NCBI GenBank assembly: GCA_947652115.1
Contig: OX393573.1
Location: 12,412,862-12,476,861 of the forward strand
DNA length: 64,000 nt
Source: Blastomussa wellsi
Taxonomy: Eukaryota > Cnidaria > Anthozoa > Scleractinia > Plerogyridae
Direction: 5' to 3'
Shown: positions 36,801-47,414 of the stretch, in pieces
How the letters are laid out: every line of letters begins with the position of its first letter
Numbering within the stretch: position 1 is the first letter of the stretch
The notes under the pieces: model-generated
Database searches by the model: none
The model's input: the letters and a program-made list of their open reading frames with translations, nothing else
Told to the model about the DNA's origin: nothing
Translations under genes and position numbers: made by a program

Positions 36801-39800
36801 CGGATTGGAAAGGACGATTTTGAAAAATTTAGGCTAAATTTTTCAAAGTGCACGAACGATGACGTAGCTACTTTAAACGCGTTTTTACTCTTTGTTGCAG
36901 TACAAAGAAAATAAGAGTTTCTGTGAAGACCTAACGGAAGGGAAGTTTTCATTTCCAATCATACATGGCATTCGCAGTGACTCCAAAAGTACAAGAATTA
37001 TGAGTATCCTTTGTTCACTGGCTGGTGGTCATGTTTGTTGTTGTCCGCGCAATTGTCGATCGATGTCCGCTTCTGGGTCTTGTTCCTGGAATGTTTTATG
37101 CGCATGGATGTTTTTGTCAAGACTGCAACAGAAGTAACTTACTTTAGGACTGTACGTGTAAATATTAGTTCCAAAATGACTACAACGCACATCGTTACTG
37201 CGCACGCAATTCGTGTTGCAGTGTCACGCCGTCATCCATCGAGCGCGCGCGCGCGCTGAGGAAAAGGGCCAGCAGCCGTTTCGTAATTTTGCTGATAGTT
37301 TACTCCCTAAAATGGTCGGTGACCCCTAATTTTTTTGCCATGAAAAAACTGATTTTATTAACAACTCTTGACAGATTGTCAAAAAATGGACAAAAACTCA
37401 ACATGAGAAGTTTAAAAAATTTCAAGTTTTCTGCCCACAGGACGTCGAATCCTGCTATCTTGCGGCTGTTGGGCGAGTGGAAATGTGGTCGATGAATGCG
37501 AACTTTTTTTTCTCTTTAAGGAACCGCACCAAGTGAATAAATTCACTTTATGGGTCCATTTAAACAACATTTGGCATACACGTTCATTTCAAAGATTTAT
37601 TTGCAATATTTTTGTGCTTTGAGGCACCATAGCCGTATTCGCTAAGGAAGCGCGATTTTTTTAGATTAAGGGAGTTCTTCTGAAAGTCGGTGTCCCCCAA
37701 TGTTTTTTTTTTTTTACATTTCTGATAACAGTTACTCATTCTCTTACAGTGGTGAGAGTTTCAGAACAAAAAATCAATGGTAGGACATTTCTGCGCGAAC
37801 GTCCTAAGAGAACACTCTTGGGGAATACGGCAAGTGGCTCTCTGATGGAGTTTTGCCACTCAATAGGGGTTTGTCAAAAATTGGCGTAAAACCTTTTGGA
37901 AACGTCACGTTGATTGAGGGGAGAAATGCAGTGAAAAGAGTTACGGAATCAAAAGAAAAGGACGCTAAACTTATATTATTGGAATTAGTTTTATAGACTA
38001 GTATAATATCATGATCAACAGCTTGTTGAAAACACGGTCAAACTTCGTCATTTGCATTCTTGCTGACTGCTAAGAAATTTGAAGACTAAATAACCCTCAT
38101 CGGGACGGTTGGTATGGACAGCTAATAGTGGAGGCCGCTTTGGAGGGTTTAAATGTACAATGTTGTATTGACAAAACTGTACACAGCAATTGCAAGACAC
38201 CTCGTCTATAGTTTCGTCTGAGTGCCGCGTGGGCTACCTGTGTCTCGCGTGGGCTGCCTGAGTACCACGTGGGATGCCTGACTCTCCCGTGGGCTGCCTG
38301 AGTCTCGCGTGGGCCTCTGAGTCTGGTGTGGACTGCCTGTGTCGATGATAGTTTTATCTCCCCCGAACTGTCATCAACTGTCGTTCAACTATCATGAAGC
38401 CGGATTGTAAGCAAGTTCAAAGTGAATGATAGTTAACAATTAGACAACGAGCCCGAGTTTTCTATGAGCGAATAGTCAACGAGGCGAAGCTGAGTTGACT
38501 ATCGCTCATAGAAAACTCGGGCGAGTAGTCTAATTGTTTTAGTAGAAACCAGAAAGGGTTGCATACCAAAAGCTACAATTTTTAAGTATTTTTTGAGCCA
38601 AAAATCTTTCATTCAAAGAGCAACGCGCGCCCGATCGTTTTCTATCGGCGAATAGAAAACAGTGGCAGAACCAATCAGATTCACGGATTTCCAGTAGAAC
38701 ACAGCTGAGTTTCTACTAATTGATGATAGTTGATAATAGTACACGATAATTCGTGTTCAAATGGACACGATAGCTGGCGACTATAATCAGCTTTTATGAC
38801 CGTCTGGTTGGGGCTTTAATAGGGACTGAAATGTGTGCATTTTGACCTTGTTTATTGGAAGGGAGCTATGGCATACTGCACCGATTTTAACCTTAACATT
38901 TATTGTTCAGACATTTTGAAACAGAGAACAACCGACGTAGATATCAAGAAATATTTTGTAGATTACTTAGAACAGGTAATTGAGAGTACTTATAGTTCTG
39001 TGGCAAACGGTTAAACGTTATTTCCCCACTAACTAGACAGTAATGTTCAAGGAGTTGGTTGAATGAACGAACGAACGACCGACCGACCGAACGAACGAAC
39101 GAACGAACCCCACCCCATTCTAATAAAGGAATGAACGAACGAACGAACGACCGACCATCCGACCGACCGACCGACCGAAAGAACGAACGAAAGAACGAAC
39201 GAACGAACGAAAAAAAATATATAAATCCGTCTAAAAAGGCATCGACCCCTTTTAAGAAACGGAAAACGGACACCTGCTACACCTCCATTTTCAATTTCCG
39301 AAGTCCTACTCAGTCTTTAAAGCCAAACGTCACGTCCGTCACTGCAGCACTAATCTCTGCACGTCGCGTGTGCATAGCCAGTTTCATAATTCTCATCCAC
39401 GTATATTACTGACTCTTTATTCGGGTTACCACTGCTATTTACGTCTTTAACATTTTCGCTTTGAACTAGTTCGGAGAAAGTTGGAATTTTACATCGGATG
39501 TGACCGCTGTGAGTATATCGGCACCATTTTGGGTCCACCAGTTCAGTTAAATTTCATAGTGACACGAAGCGCATGTCTCCGCTAACCCTTTCCGTTTTCT
39601 ATATTTAGTATGGTTTTGTCTTACAGATTGGTTCGTTTGCTTACACGAGAGTTGTACTCAAAGAATTAGAAGAAAAGTAAGTATCATTTTGGCAGTATCA
39701 ATATTCGACTCAACGCACTGTTGTGCAGATAGCTGAACATACAAAATAATGATTCCCGATCGGTATACTGACTTCAAGCATGTACATACAAACCTCTCAA

Positions 39801-40241
39801 AACTGACAAAAACAACAACAACAACAAACAGGACTGGGCCCTTGGTGTCTACAGTAGTTTAATAAATTTCTAAGCAACATAACGTGCTTTTGTTTCTTTT
39901 TTCTCCTTGTTTGATTGTTCCCGGAATACTTGTGAGCGCTCTAAGAAATTCGGAGACTCTTCGAAAAGTTAGCATTTTTAGAAAACAAAACGATGGTTGA
40001 TAAATCTCTTGTTAGACATTTTAGCGTTCTTTATCGCTGTATATTTTTACTTTTTATTTGTATTTTGACTTGACCTTCCCAAATGCTACCAGTCTCGTAA
40101 AAAACATACATCTCACGTTTTTAAATGTCAAATAAAATTTATTTCTTTTAACTTTTCAGATCTCAAGAACTGATCGCTGATCTAGGTGGCAACCCTCATC
40201 TTTCGGCAGTGGTTGTGCAACTAGCAAAACTTTATTCTTGA
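29964..40241 (+). CDS. GGPS1: Geranylgeranyl diphosphate synthase, 12 exons, 305 aa
   Basis: Condenses farnesyl diphosphate with isopentenyl diphosphate to make geranylgeranyl diphosphate, the C20 donor for Rab/Rho prenylation. Cytosolic type III short-chain prenyltransferase. Exons: 29964-30020, 31372-31440, 32013-32098, 32750-32796, 33470-33586, 34643-34744, 35579-35639, 36182-36260, 36901-37003, 38911-38975, 39627-39676, 40160-40241. They total 918 nt with all phases consistent, giving 305 aa against about 300 in mammals. Motifs: GKQVREKL near 33-40, first Asp-rich motif DDIED at 73-77 followed by [19 protein letters not shown], second Asp motif [10 protein letters not shown] with Asp197-Asp198, and [11 protein letters not shown]. 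The first exon is the least certain; it was chosen because its 19 codons end in phase 0 with VQEK, as expected before ILLEPY. All key catalytic residues are present. Confidence 0.92.
30118..30635. mobile_element. MITE with 9-bp target-site duplication in GGPS1 intron 1
   Basis: Ends AAGGCGTATCTAATCGAT and ATTGATTAGATACGCCCT are inverted repeats. Identical ACGTTCATC flanks it at 30109-30117 and 30636-30644. The interior is rich in ATCGAT/TCGATA words. The intact duplication suggests a fairly recent insertion. Confidence 0.8.
31720..31787 (-). mobile_element. tRNA-derived SINE head, copy 1
   Basis: On the minus strand it reads TGGCCTTATGGGTAGTGCGC then ACTCCAGAT, which looks like a Pol III A-box region. 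The copy at 56452-56526 matches over about 70 bp, including TGGCC[TA]..GG.[TC]AGTGCGCTA, ACTCCAGAT and TGGCCG.GG.ACTGC. A tail (tandem CTTGGGCAAG-like words) continues to about 31655. It lies in GGPS1 intron 2. Confidence 0.6.
33717..33866. mobile_element. Dispersed element with CGTTTCGAGCG core, copy 2
   Basis: Shares ATAATTTGGTTTTATCAA, GGCCACCGTAAAGAGAT and GACGTTTCGAGCGTTAGC with 17570-17760, but ends with CTTCCCACCGACGCAGCACC. The other copy carries that word inverted at its start. It lies in GGPS1 intron 5. Confidence 0.6.
34495..34519 (+). repeat. Poly-C tract
   Basis: A run of about 20 C interrupted by one T, in GGPS1 intron 5. Confidence 0.85.
36655..36867. mobile_element. MITE family 4 (CTACGTCA ends), copy 1, just before a GGPS1 acceptor
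   Basis: Starts CTACGTCACGATATT and ends TGACGTAG. Interior words (AAAACACCAAAG, ACAAGGATGG, AGGCTAAATTTTTCAAA) recur in the copy at 45627-45858. A partial third copy is near 55060-55195. Its end lies 33 bases before exon 9 of GGPS1 at 36901. Confidence 0.75.
38220..38339 (+). repeat. 20-bp minisatellite, six copies
   Basis: Six units of GAGTCTCGCGTGGGCTGCCT with variants, in GGPS1 intron 9. Confidence 0.85.
38438..38536. mobile_element. Foldback element (CAATTAGAC ends), copy 1
   Basis: CCCGAGTTTTCTATGAGCGA on the left is mirrored by TCGCTCATAGAAAACTCGGG on the right. A related hairpin with the same stem is at 62172-62265. Confidence 0.75.
39061..39210 (+). repeat. Tetranucleotide microsatellite (GAAC/GACC)n
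   Basis: About 150 bp of GAAC, GACC and GAAA units with one 30-bp interruption, in GGPS1 intron 10. It keeps frames open on both strands (RTNE/FVRS repeats) that are not genes. Confidence 0.85.
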
Positions 40242-40330
40242 TTGTTTTTAATCCAATGTCTAATCAACCTACTAATGATTATTTGGCTGCTCGGCAGTAA
40301 AGTAAATGGTAATGTGATTTTTGGCCTCTG

Positions 40331-40336
40331 AATAAA
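40331..40336 (+). terminator. GGPS1 polyadenylation signal
   Basis: AATAAA 90 bases after the GGPS1 stop codon; the first such hexamer downstream. Confidence 0.65.
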
Positions 40337-41827
40337 ACAAGCTTTAAGAAACTGAAATTATTTTCACAGTTACTGTTCCCTCCTCCCTCTCTGCAGTTTA
40401 TTCTATCTGAAAAGAAAAGGTGTTCAGTATACTTGTCTCTCAGACCTGCTGAAAATAAGACCCGTACAGAAAATATATTTTCGAGTTGCGGAAAGCATTT
40501 CTTTCAAACCAGGCCTCCTACACACACGTTTTCAGACAGAAGTTTCAGTTAGTCTCACGTTTCTTTTGTTGGCTTCTACCAGATCTTATTTTGAATCAGA
40601 CTTTACACCAACTAGCTTAGTTGGTTTTTAAGAGTTTTCGCTTATACTACCAACAGTTATTCTATTATTAGATAGATTTCTAACAGAGGTGGCGCAGTGT
40701 AGGTGAGAGGGGTGGGGGGGGGGGGGGAGAGGGGGTATGAGCGGCGGGGAGGAGACTCGATCGATGAACGTGCAATATAATCTATGTAAAATAGTGCAGT
40801 CATGCATGTTTGCTTCAACTGATCGGTGAAGAGGAACAAATTGATAATAAAAAGGATAAAAAAATCACATCGAAAAAAAAACTTGTATGACGTCAAAGTG
40901 CAGTAGAGCCGCCAATGGACGAGATGCGATTTGCGATTCAAAGTTAACAAATTTAGTATTTAAACTTATGTATTATTTGTAACCATGCTAGTTAAACGAC
41001 AAATCGCCTGTACATCGGCATCTTGTCATTCGCTTTGACATAGCGTCAAACGCGAACGATAGACCTTTCGGTTTGGTAAGTAAAGGCTTGACCTTTTTCG
41101 CCTTGGGTTTTCCTTTTGCCCTCATTCAAGGTAGTAATGGTTTATGCGATTTCATTGAAGTCAAATTGTTTTCTTTAACTCCTTACAAAGTAGATTTAAG
41201 TTTATATTTGTTAATGTTATTTCAAGTTTTACCCAGTTAATGTCTGCTTTACAAAGTTTTGTCATCTCGAAACAAATGTAATTCATTCATGATTGGCCGG
41301 CTCGGGGAAAGATGATTTCAGCCCTCTCAGGTTTCAAACCAGTGAATATTGCAGGGTTATTCATTGTTAAGTCGACCATTCAGAGATCAGACATGACAAT
41401 TATTTACCGGTTGGTCATGAAAATATGACACTTAAAGCACAGAAAGGCGCCCAGTACAACCCACTAGCGGGTGGCTTGTTCCATCTTACACAGGAACACT
41501 CGATTAACATTCATGACAAAATCAACCTGTTTCAGTGACTTTAGTGCCTTGTTTATGTCCTTATTCATTGATTTTAAACGTTCGAATTCACTCAGTTGTG
41601 GAATTTAATTTTCCACGGTTCGTCGTCTTTGCTGAACGTTTGGCTTGAAGCAACACATCAGATTGGCAACAGACGGTACTGTTTGTAAACTCCATATGGA
41701 TCATCAATTAGTAATAATTTGTAACTAGTCTGAACTGTGTTAAACTAAGGTATTGAGGTCGAAATTATCTGGTGCGAAAGATACCCTCGTTCGACGACAC
41801 GGGAGCAGACGATTAGTCTTTTGAGAA
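40337..41827. other. Intergenic between GGPS1 and the ShKT gene
   Basis: No gene is recognised. A poly-G run lies at 40714-40727. The remainder is unique-looking AT-rich sequence that should include the promoter of the ShKT gene; no specific element could be assigned. Confidence 0.5.
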
Positions 41828-44800
41828 ATGGTGATAAGTTTCCCGATATCAATTGTATTTGTTTTGGCAACGACTCTTGTCATGGTGGTCGGGAACAAAC
41901 AAAACAATTGCAGTGTCGGCAATCATTGTTCACCAGGGAAAACCTTTTTAACAAGAAATGCTTCGAACGAGGAACGACACGAGAGTTTTGAAACTAAAAT
42001 TCAGTTGAATTATACCAAGCAGCGACCTGATGAAGAGACGGGCTTTAAGAGAGACGAGGCCTTTACAGATGTAATCAAAAAGCTTCTGGCAAAGGTTTAT
42101 ACTGCAAGAGCTAAGGTTGTAGCATTGGGTAGTCCGCCTCAAGCAAAGGTAGTGACATCTCCCACAGGAAAACCTGTGGTTAATCCTACCACGGCTTCGA
42201 AGACAACTCCTACGCCCAATAGCCCCGGGCCTCCGGGTGTTACAACTGCACCAAGCGCAAGTCCGACTTCCGGAGTCACAGGAACGACCTCACCTGGAGG
42301 TGAGGGTTCCACTGCTTCGCCAGCCACCGTGACGAATTCTCCGAGCCCAACCCCAACAACCGCTCTAACAGCTTCAGCAAACGCCTCGTGTAATGTGTCT
42401 TCGGGATCTTGTCTTGGCGCCAAACCCCCGCCAAAGCCCGGTAGACATAATGTCACCATTGCTCCTGGAGTTGTTCTTACGCCCAATGGGGAGATCATTC
42501 TAGGCCCGCAACTCCCGCTTTTGATAGGAGCTGGTCATACGGCCGCAGGTCAACCGTATCCAGGGGTATCACCAGGTGCTGGGCAATCAACCGGTCCAAT
42601 GCCAGGTGGAATGGTAACAAGTAGTCCCCAGGGTGCACCTGCAAAGCAAGGTAGGCCCTTTATATGTCCATTTTTTTTTTTAATTTTGTTGTCACTGTTC
42701 GTTGCGTGTCGGGATTAGAATGGAGATTCAAAGATTTGATCCCGTTCCTTCGATTGATTGGCAATTTTGAAGACAACGTTGGGTTTTCTGCTTTTGGGTC
42801 TATTGGCAATTTATAAATCGCTTTATTTGTATCATCTAATTGTATAACTCTACTTGTAAACTTACAATTAGCATTTGGAATTTTTATAGTAGTTTCTACA
42901 TTTTAGTTAACTTGCAAGTACAGGCTGTTTGCTTAAATTCAAACTATAGCTAAATACCTAAGATATATCTGAATGTTTTAGGTCCGTGCATTAATAAATT
43001 CAAGCACTGCATTGATTGGGCCAGCAAAGGAGAATGCTCCAGGAATCCCCCCTTTATGATTGCAAACTGTCGTCGTAGTTGCACCAACTGTGGTAAGGAA
43101 GCTACTAGCTAACGATAATATGCTGAGTTTATGGCGTTCCATCCCCGCCAAAAATCAACTTTTGCACTCGACATTTAAATTTAACATTCAACATCCAACT
43201 TACGCATTCAACATCCAACTAAAGGTATCAAAAGCCGACTTTTGCCCTCAATGTCCAACCTTGAGTTAGGCTGGTCACATGTTCAGACACTCGAAGTCGC
43301 GACCTTGTATAGGGGTACAGGCCGGCCATGCCTAGGTTCTGTCGTGGGTAATTAAAAAAAGTAGTGTGTTCACATTAATGCCCAGTGAGAATCGTATTCG
43401 GGTACACTGTTGCTGGGCACCAAGTGTGAACACTAAGGTAAACCTTAGCTTTATGAAAATCCGATCCTCCTCTCAACCATTTGAAGCAAAGATGTTTCAA
43501 GACCAAATACTTCTGCCTCTGCTTACTGTTTGACCTACAACACTATCTATTTTCATCGACTGACTTTGGAAAGTTGGTCTACTAACTTAGAACAGAATCC
43601 TCTCAACAGAAGTCAAGAACTACCGACACCATACAAACGACTAATAGGCCATTTTACAGTTCAATGGCATGTAACCAGGCCTCTGTGTGAAAGCGAGGCT
43701 TGGGGCGACCTTGTCATGATAAAGACCAGAAACTAGTTAGCATGACAATAAAATGATTTACATATCAAATTTAAAGAAAGAGGGTCTGTATCTAAACACG
43801 GTCATCTTCAGCCTCACTTCCACTCAAAGGCCTTGTAACTAATAACAGAACTGTAAAATGGTCTATTCACGACATGGACAAAACAAATTGACCGAACAGA
43901 ACGACCTAAATTTACCGACGGATCGAAACCGACCGTTCACGACCGATGACATCAGCTACTGGAGTCTTTCAACCAATAACATCACGGCTAAAGTGACCAA
44001 TCAGTTTTCTCGAACCAGACTTATAACATTCAACTCTTCACATGACTCTAATGATGACTTCCGCTGAACTTGTCGAAACGTCAGTCACTGTCACCGACAA
44101 CAGTCCTTCTCAGGACTACCTTCACCCGGACGATCAAACTACACGATCGACTGTTACCCCCGGGTTCAAACCATTTACTTTATAACGTTTGTTTTATTTA
44201 TTTTTTACTCCCATCTGTTAACTTAATTCTAATCTTAGGGTCTTCATTTGTTTATTTTAGTTTCCTTGCCTTTATTTCTTGGTCTGCTCTATTTGTAACT
44301 TAAGTTATTTCGTTTTATGCACAGCAATTTGTGAAAATAATGAAGACCATTGCATAGAATGGGCCAAAAATGGAGAGTGCAGTAAAAACAGACAATTCAT
44401 GGAGCAAACATGCTGGAGAAGTTGTTCGAAATGTGGTTAGTGTAGCCATTTTGATAAATAGACCTTTTTCGATTGGGCGGTTCCCCAATGCAGAGCATGT
44501 GATGATACTCTTGAGAATTCTTTCTTTCTTTCAAATTTTTAAATAGTTGCGTGTATATGAATAAAAATGTTTTCATTGACAAAATAACAATTCCCTGGAG
44601 AATGTTTCATAATCTGTAATGGGGCAAAAGACACCCCCAAGCAAAAAAGGTCTATTAGATGGTTTCGAAAGGTTTGTGCATTAATTATGATCTATTTTTC
44701 TTTCTTGGTTTTTTTTTTTTCACACAAGCTCCATGTGTAAACAAGTTTCCTGCAAAATGTATCATCTGGGCGAAACATGGGCAATGTTCTTCAAACAGAA

Positions 44801-46003
44801 ATTTCATGGAGAAGCAATGCTGGAAAAGTTGTTCGAGTTGTGGTAAGAGTCAGATTACAACTGTATGTTCACTTACTGGTTGGCTGGTTGTCCGACTTAG
44901 TGGCTTACCGACCGACCGACCGACCGACCGATCGTTGTTGTTTACTTTTAATGTGGTTCTGTTTCAGCTGAATGCGAAAACAAGCAGGCCGGCTGCGTGG
45001 AGTGGGCTGCGAATGGTCACTGCTCCAAGACTCCACCTTTCATGCTGACGAACTGCTGGAAAAGCTGTTCCTTTTGTGGTAGGCTACACTTAGTCTAGTT
45101 ATTGGAGTTATCTATAAATCCAGCCTAATGACCCCAGGCACCACTCCTTGAAATACACCATTTTCGTTGGCATCGAAATTAAGAAAAATATGCTTTTGAA
45201 GCAATATTTAATTGCATCGCTGTATTTTTTGGTCATGGAAGTCTCTCAAATTACCACTTACAGTTTCATGGCGATTTTTTTCGCTTGGATTATAAACCCA
45301 GAATCCCAAAATAGTTCCTTTAATAATCGCTTGACTTAATTCAGACCCGTGGCTTGTCCGAAAAAGGTTCATCTGAATTTTATTTTCGATACAGAAAACT
45401 TAATGATTGTTCTTATATTCTTATTTTTAGCTCCATGCGTAGACAAATACCCAAATAAATGCCCACTTTGGGCAGAAAAGGGCGAGTGTAAGAGGAACAG
45501 GAAATTTATGGAAGGGAATTGTTGGAAAAGTTGTTCGAAATGTAAGTACTTGTTCGTGGCTTATTAGTGTTTCTTTTTTTCTCTTTTTCTCTTTATTATT
45601 GTTTTTTCTTTCACTTGGTTCTTCAGCTACGTCACGATATTTTGAGTTATGTTTTTGTAAAGAACCAAATTACCCTTAAAACGTCGGAAACCTAAAACTA
45701 ATAGTTTACTAAGGAAGAAAAACACCAAAGAGGTGATGCTAAACCAAAAAGGACTTGAACAAGGATGGTAAAGGATGGAGAAGATTGAAATGGATTACAA
45801 ACGACGATTTTTTAAAAAAATAGGCTAAATTTTTCAAAATGCACGAACCGTGACGTAACTCCTTTAACTTGCTGTCTCGATCTTTCTTTTCAGGTTGCAA
45901 GGACAAGACTAAGCACTGTACAAGTTGGGCTAAAGAAGGAGAATGCTCAAAGAATCCGGATTTTATGAACGAGAACTGCGCAAAGAGTTGCAACAAATGC
46001 TAA
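41828..46003 (+). CDS. Secreted P/T/S-rich protein with six ShKT domains, 7 exons, 496 aa
   Basis: Exons: 41828-42650, 42982-43092, 44325-44435, 44729-44842, 44968-45078, 45431-45541, 45894-46003; 1491 nt, all phases agree. The N-terminus (residues 1-22) is a signal peptide. Residues about 105-275 form a Pro/Thr/Ser/Gly-rich stalk, probably O-glycosylated. Each later exon encodes one six-cysteine ShKT domain of about 37 residues with the pattern C..(x5-6)C..WA..GEC..N..FM...C..SC..C. Such domains occur in potassium-channel toxins but also in many structural and enzyme-linked proteins of cnidarians and nematodes. The Lys-Tyr pair that toxins use is replaced by F-M here, so I infer a structural or matrix role. 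Phase 1-1 exons fit domain duplication by exon shuffling. ShKT5 and ShKT6 join as Cys-Cys with no linker. The 5' end is set by the only upstream ATG giving a signal peptide. Confidence 0.88.
43480..44190 (+). mobile_element. Possible dispersed element in the ShKT gene intron 2
   Basis: The intron contains a 700-bp stretch ending with CGAAACGTCAGTCACT and CTTCACCCGGACGATCAAAC. This style of sequence resembles the other CGAAACGTCAG elements of the window, but no second copy is present here, so the call rests on general appearance. Confidence 0.3.
44908..44932 (+). repeat. (GACC)n microsatellite in a short ShKT intron
   Basis: Six ACCG/GACC units inside the 125-bp intron between ShKT exons 4 and 5, followed 35 bases later by the acceptor. 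Confidence 0.85.
45627..45858. mobile_element. MITE family 4, copy 2, just before the last ShKT exon
   Basis: Starts CTACGTCACGATATTTTGAG and ends TGACGTA; same interior words as 36655-36867. It ends 35 bases before the acceptor of the last ShKT exon (45894). Confidence 0.75.
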
Positions 46004-47414
46004 ATGACTCGTTTACATATCGAGACAGACATCGTTATCTTTTCATGCGATTAATATTTTTATCCCAATACTCTACATGAGCTCATTCCTTTCAAGTGAA
46101 CCGTGATGACCACGCGCAAGTTCTTTTGTTCTGTTTTTGGTTTTGGGACCGAAGGTATCAAACGTAGTATGAACTCATTAAGGAGTCGGCAGCTTTGAGA
46201 ATAAGCTATTGGTTACTAAAATTAGTGCGTAAAAAGAGTTCAAAAGAGTTCAATGGAACTTGTTCGCACACTCAGTTTAGGGCAACAAATTAAATTGTCG
46301 ATAAATAATTTCTTTTGTGGGGTTTGTTAACTTCCGTGCGACTTGCCTGTTAGAGTGGATGTTTCCTTTCAATTAGTTCTTTGCAACTGCCCTTGGCCTG
46401 GAAAACTACTAGTTATAGTAAGTTAGATATATTTTTCTTATAGAAAACAGAAGTTGGCAATTACATTTGGCTTATTATCTATCGATAAATTTATGTCTGT
46501 CGTTGACAAGTGACTTCTTAGTTTTCGGTCACGGCCCTGTTATTATATCGTTCAACATACACTAAAGCAGACAGATGCTCTGAGCGCATCATCTCACAGT
46601 GTTGTGCCATATCTTACTATTAATTGCAGAGATGCATTAATGAATTAAAAAAAGCTTCGAACTATCAGAACGTCTCTAATGCTATCATGCAAGAAAATTA
46701 AGACAAATTTGTGTACAAATACATTATGTCGGATCATGCCACTGCCGATCCATCCATGACCTTAGTAACGTTAAACATTTGATTGTTTATTTATGTAAGA
46801 AAAAGTAAATTAAAGAAGGAATAATAAAAATCACTTTAATAAAGTTTGCGTTTGGAGTAAGCCGAGTAAAGTTGCATCGTCTATTTCGTGCTGTGACAAC
46901 AAAATCACATGTCAAAATGTCCGACGACTGTGCTGAATAGCTTATACAAAAGCATCAACTCGCCTCCAGTTCGACCGCAACATTTTTTTATATAACTTCC
47001 TTGCAAGCTCATCATGACGTCAGTGGTTGTTATAATTGAAAAATTAAATGTTTAGAGACACAAATTCGGAAGGAACTGTGTAGTGCGTGTATGGTAATGG
47101 AAAGGTAAGCAATATTTTTTTTAAGTTTCGGAAGTTTCGAGACTCTTTTCCCTTCATCGGCGTTAAAAAAAGGTATGATATTTAGGTTTTCCTTTGTTGG
47201 ATAAATTGTTGACGTTAAAACGAAATTAGATTTATCACCCCTTGCTGTCAAGCACATTCAGCGAATGGCCTCAAGGGGGTGAGTTTATGGACTTTAGCCT
47301 GGGTAAACTCAAAACTCCACACATGCTGCATGCTTAAATGTCGTGTCATGTTTGTTAAAAATATAAAAATAAATTGTCAAACACTCTTCTTATCGTGTAT
47401 CATGCGTTAGCATT
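46004..47414. other. ShKT gene 3' flank and intergenic sequence
   Basis: Candidate polyadenylation hexamers AATAAA lie at 46823-46828 and 46838-46843, which would give a 3' UTR of about 0.85 kb. No other gene or repeat is recognised before the next start codon. Confidence 0.45.

Noticed and set aside
39059..39412. RTNE-repeat and FVRS-repeat ORFs on both strands
   Set aside because: They follow the tetranucleotide microsatellite in GGPS1 intron 10.
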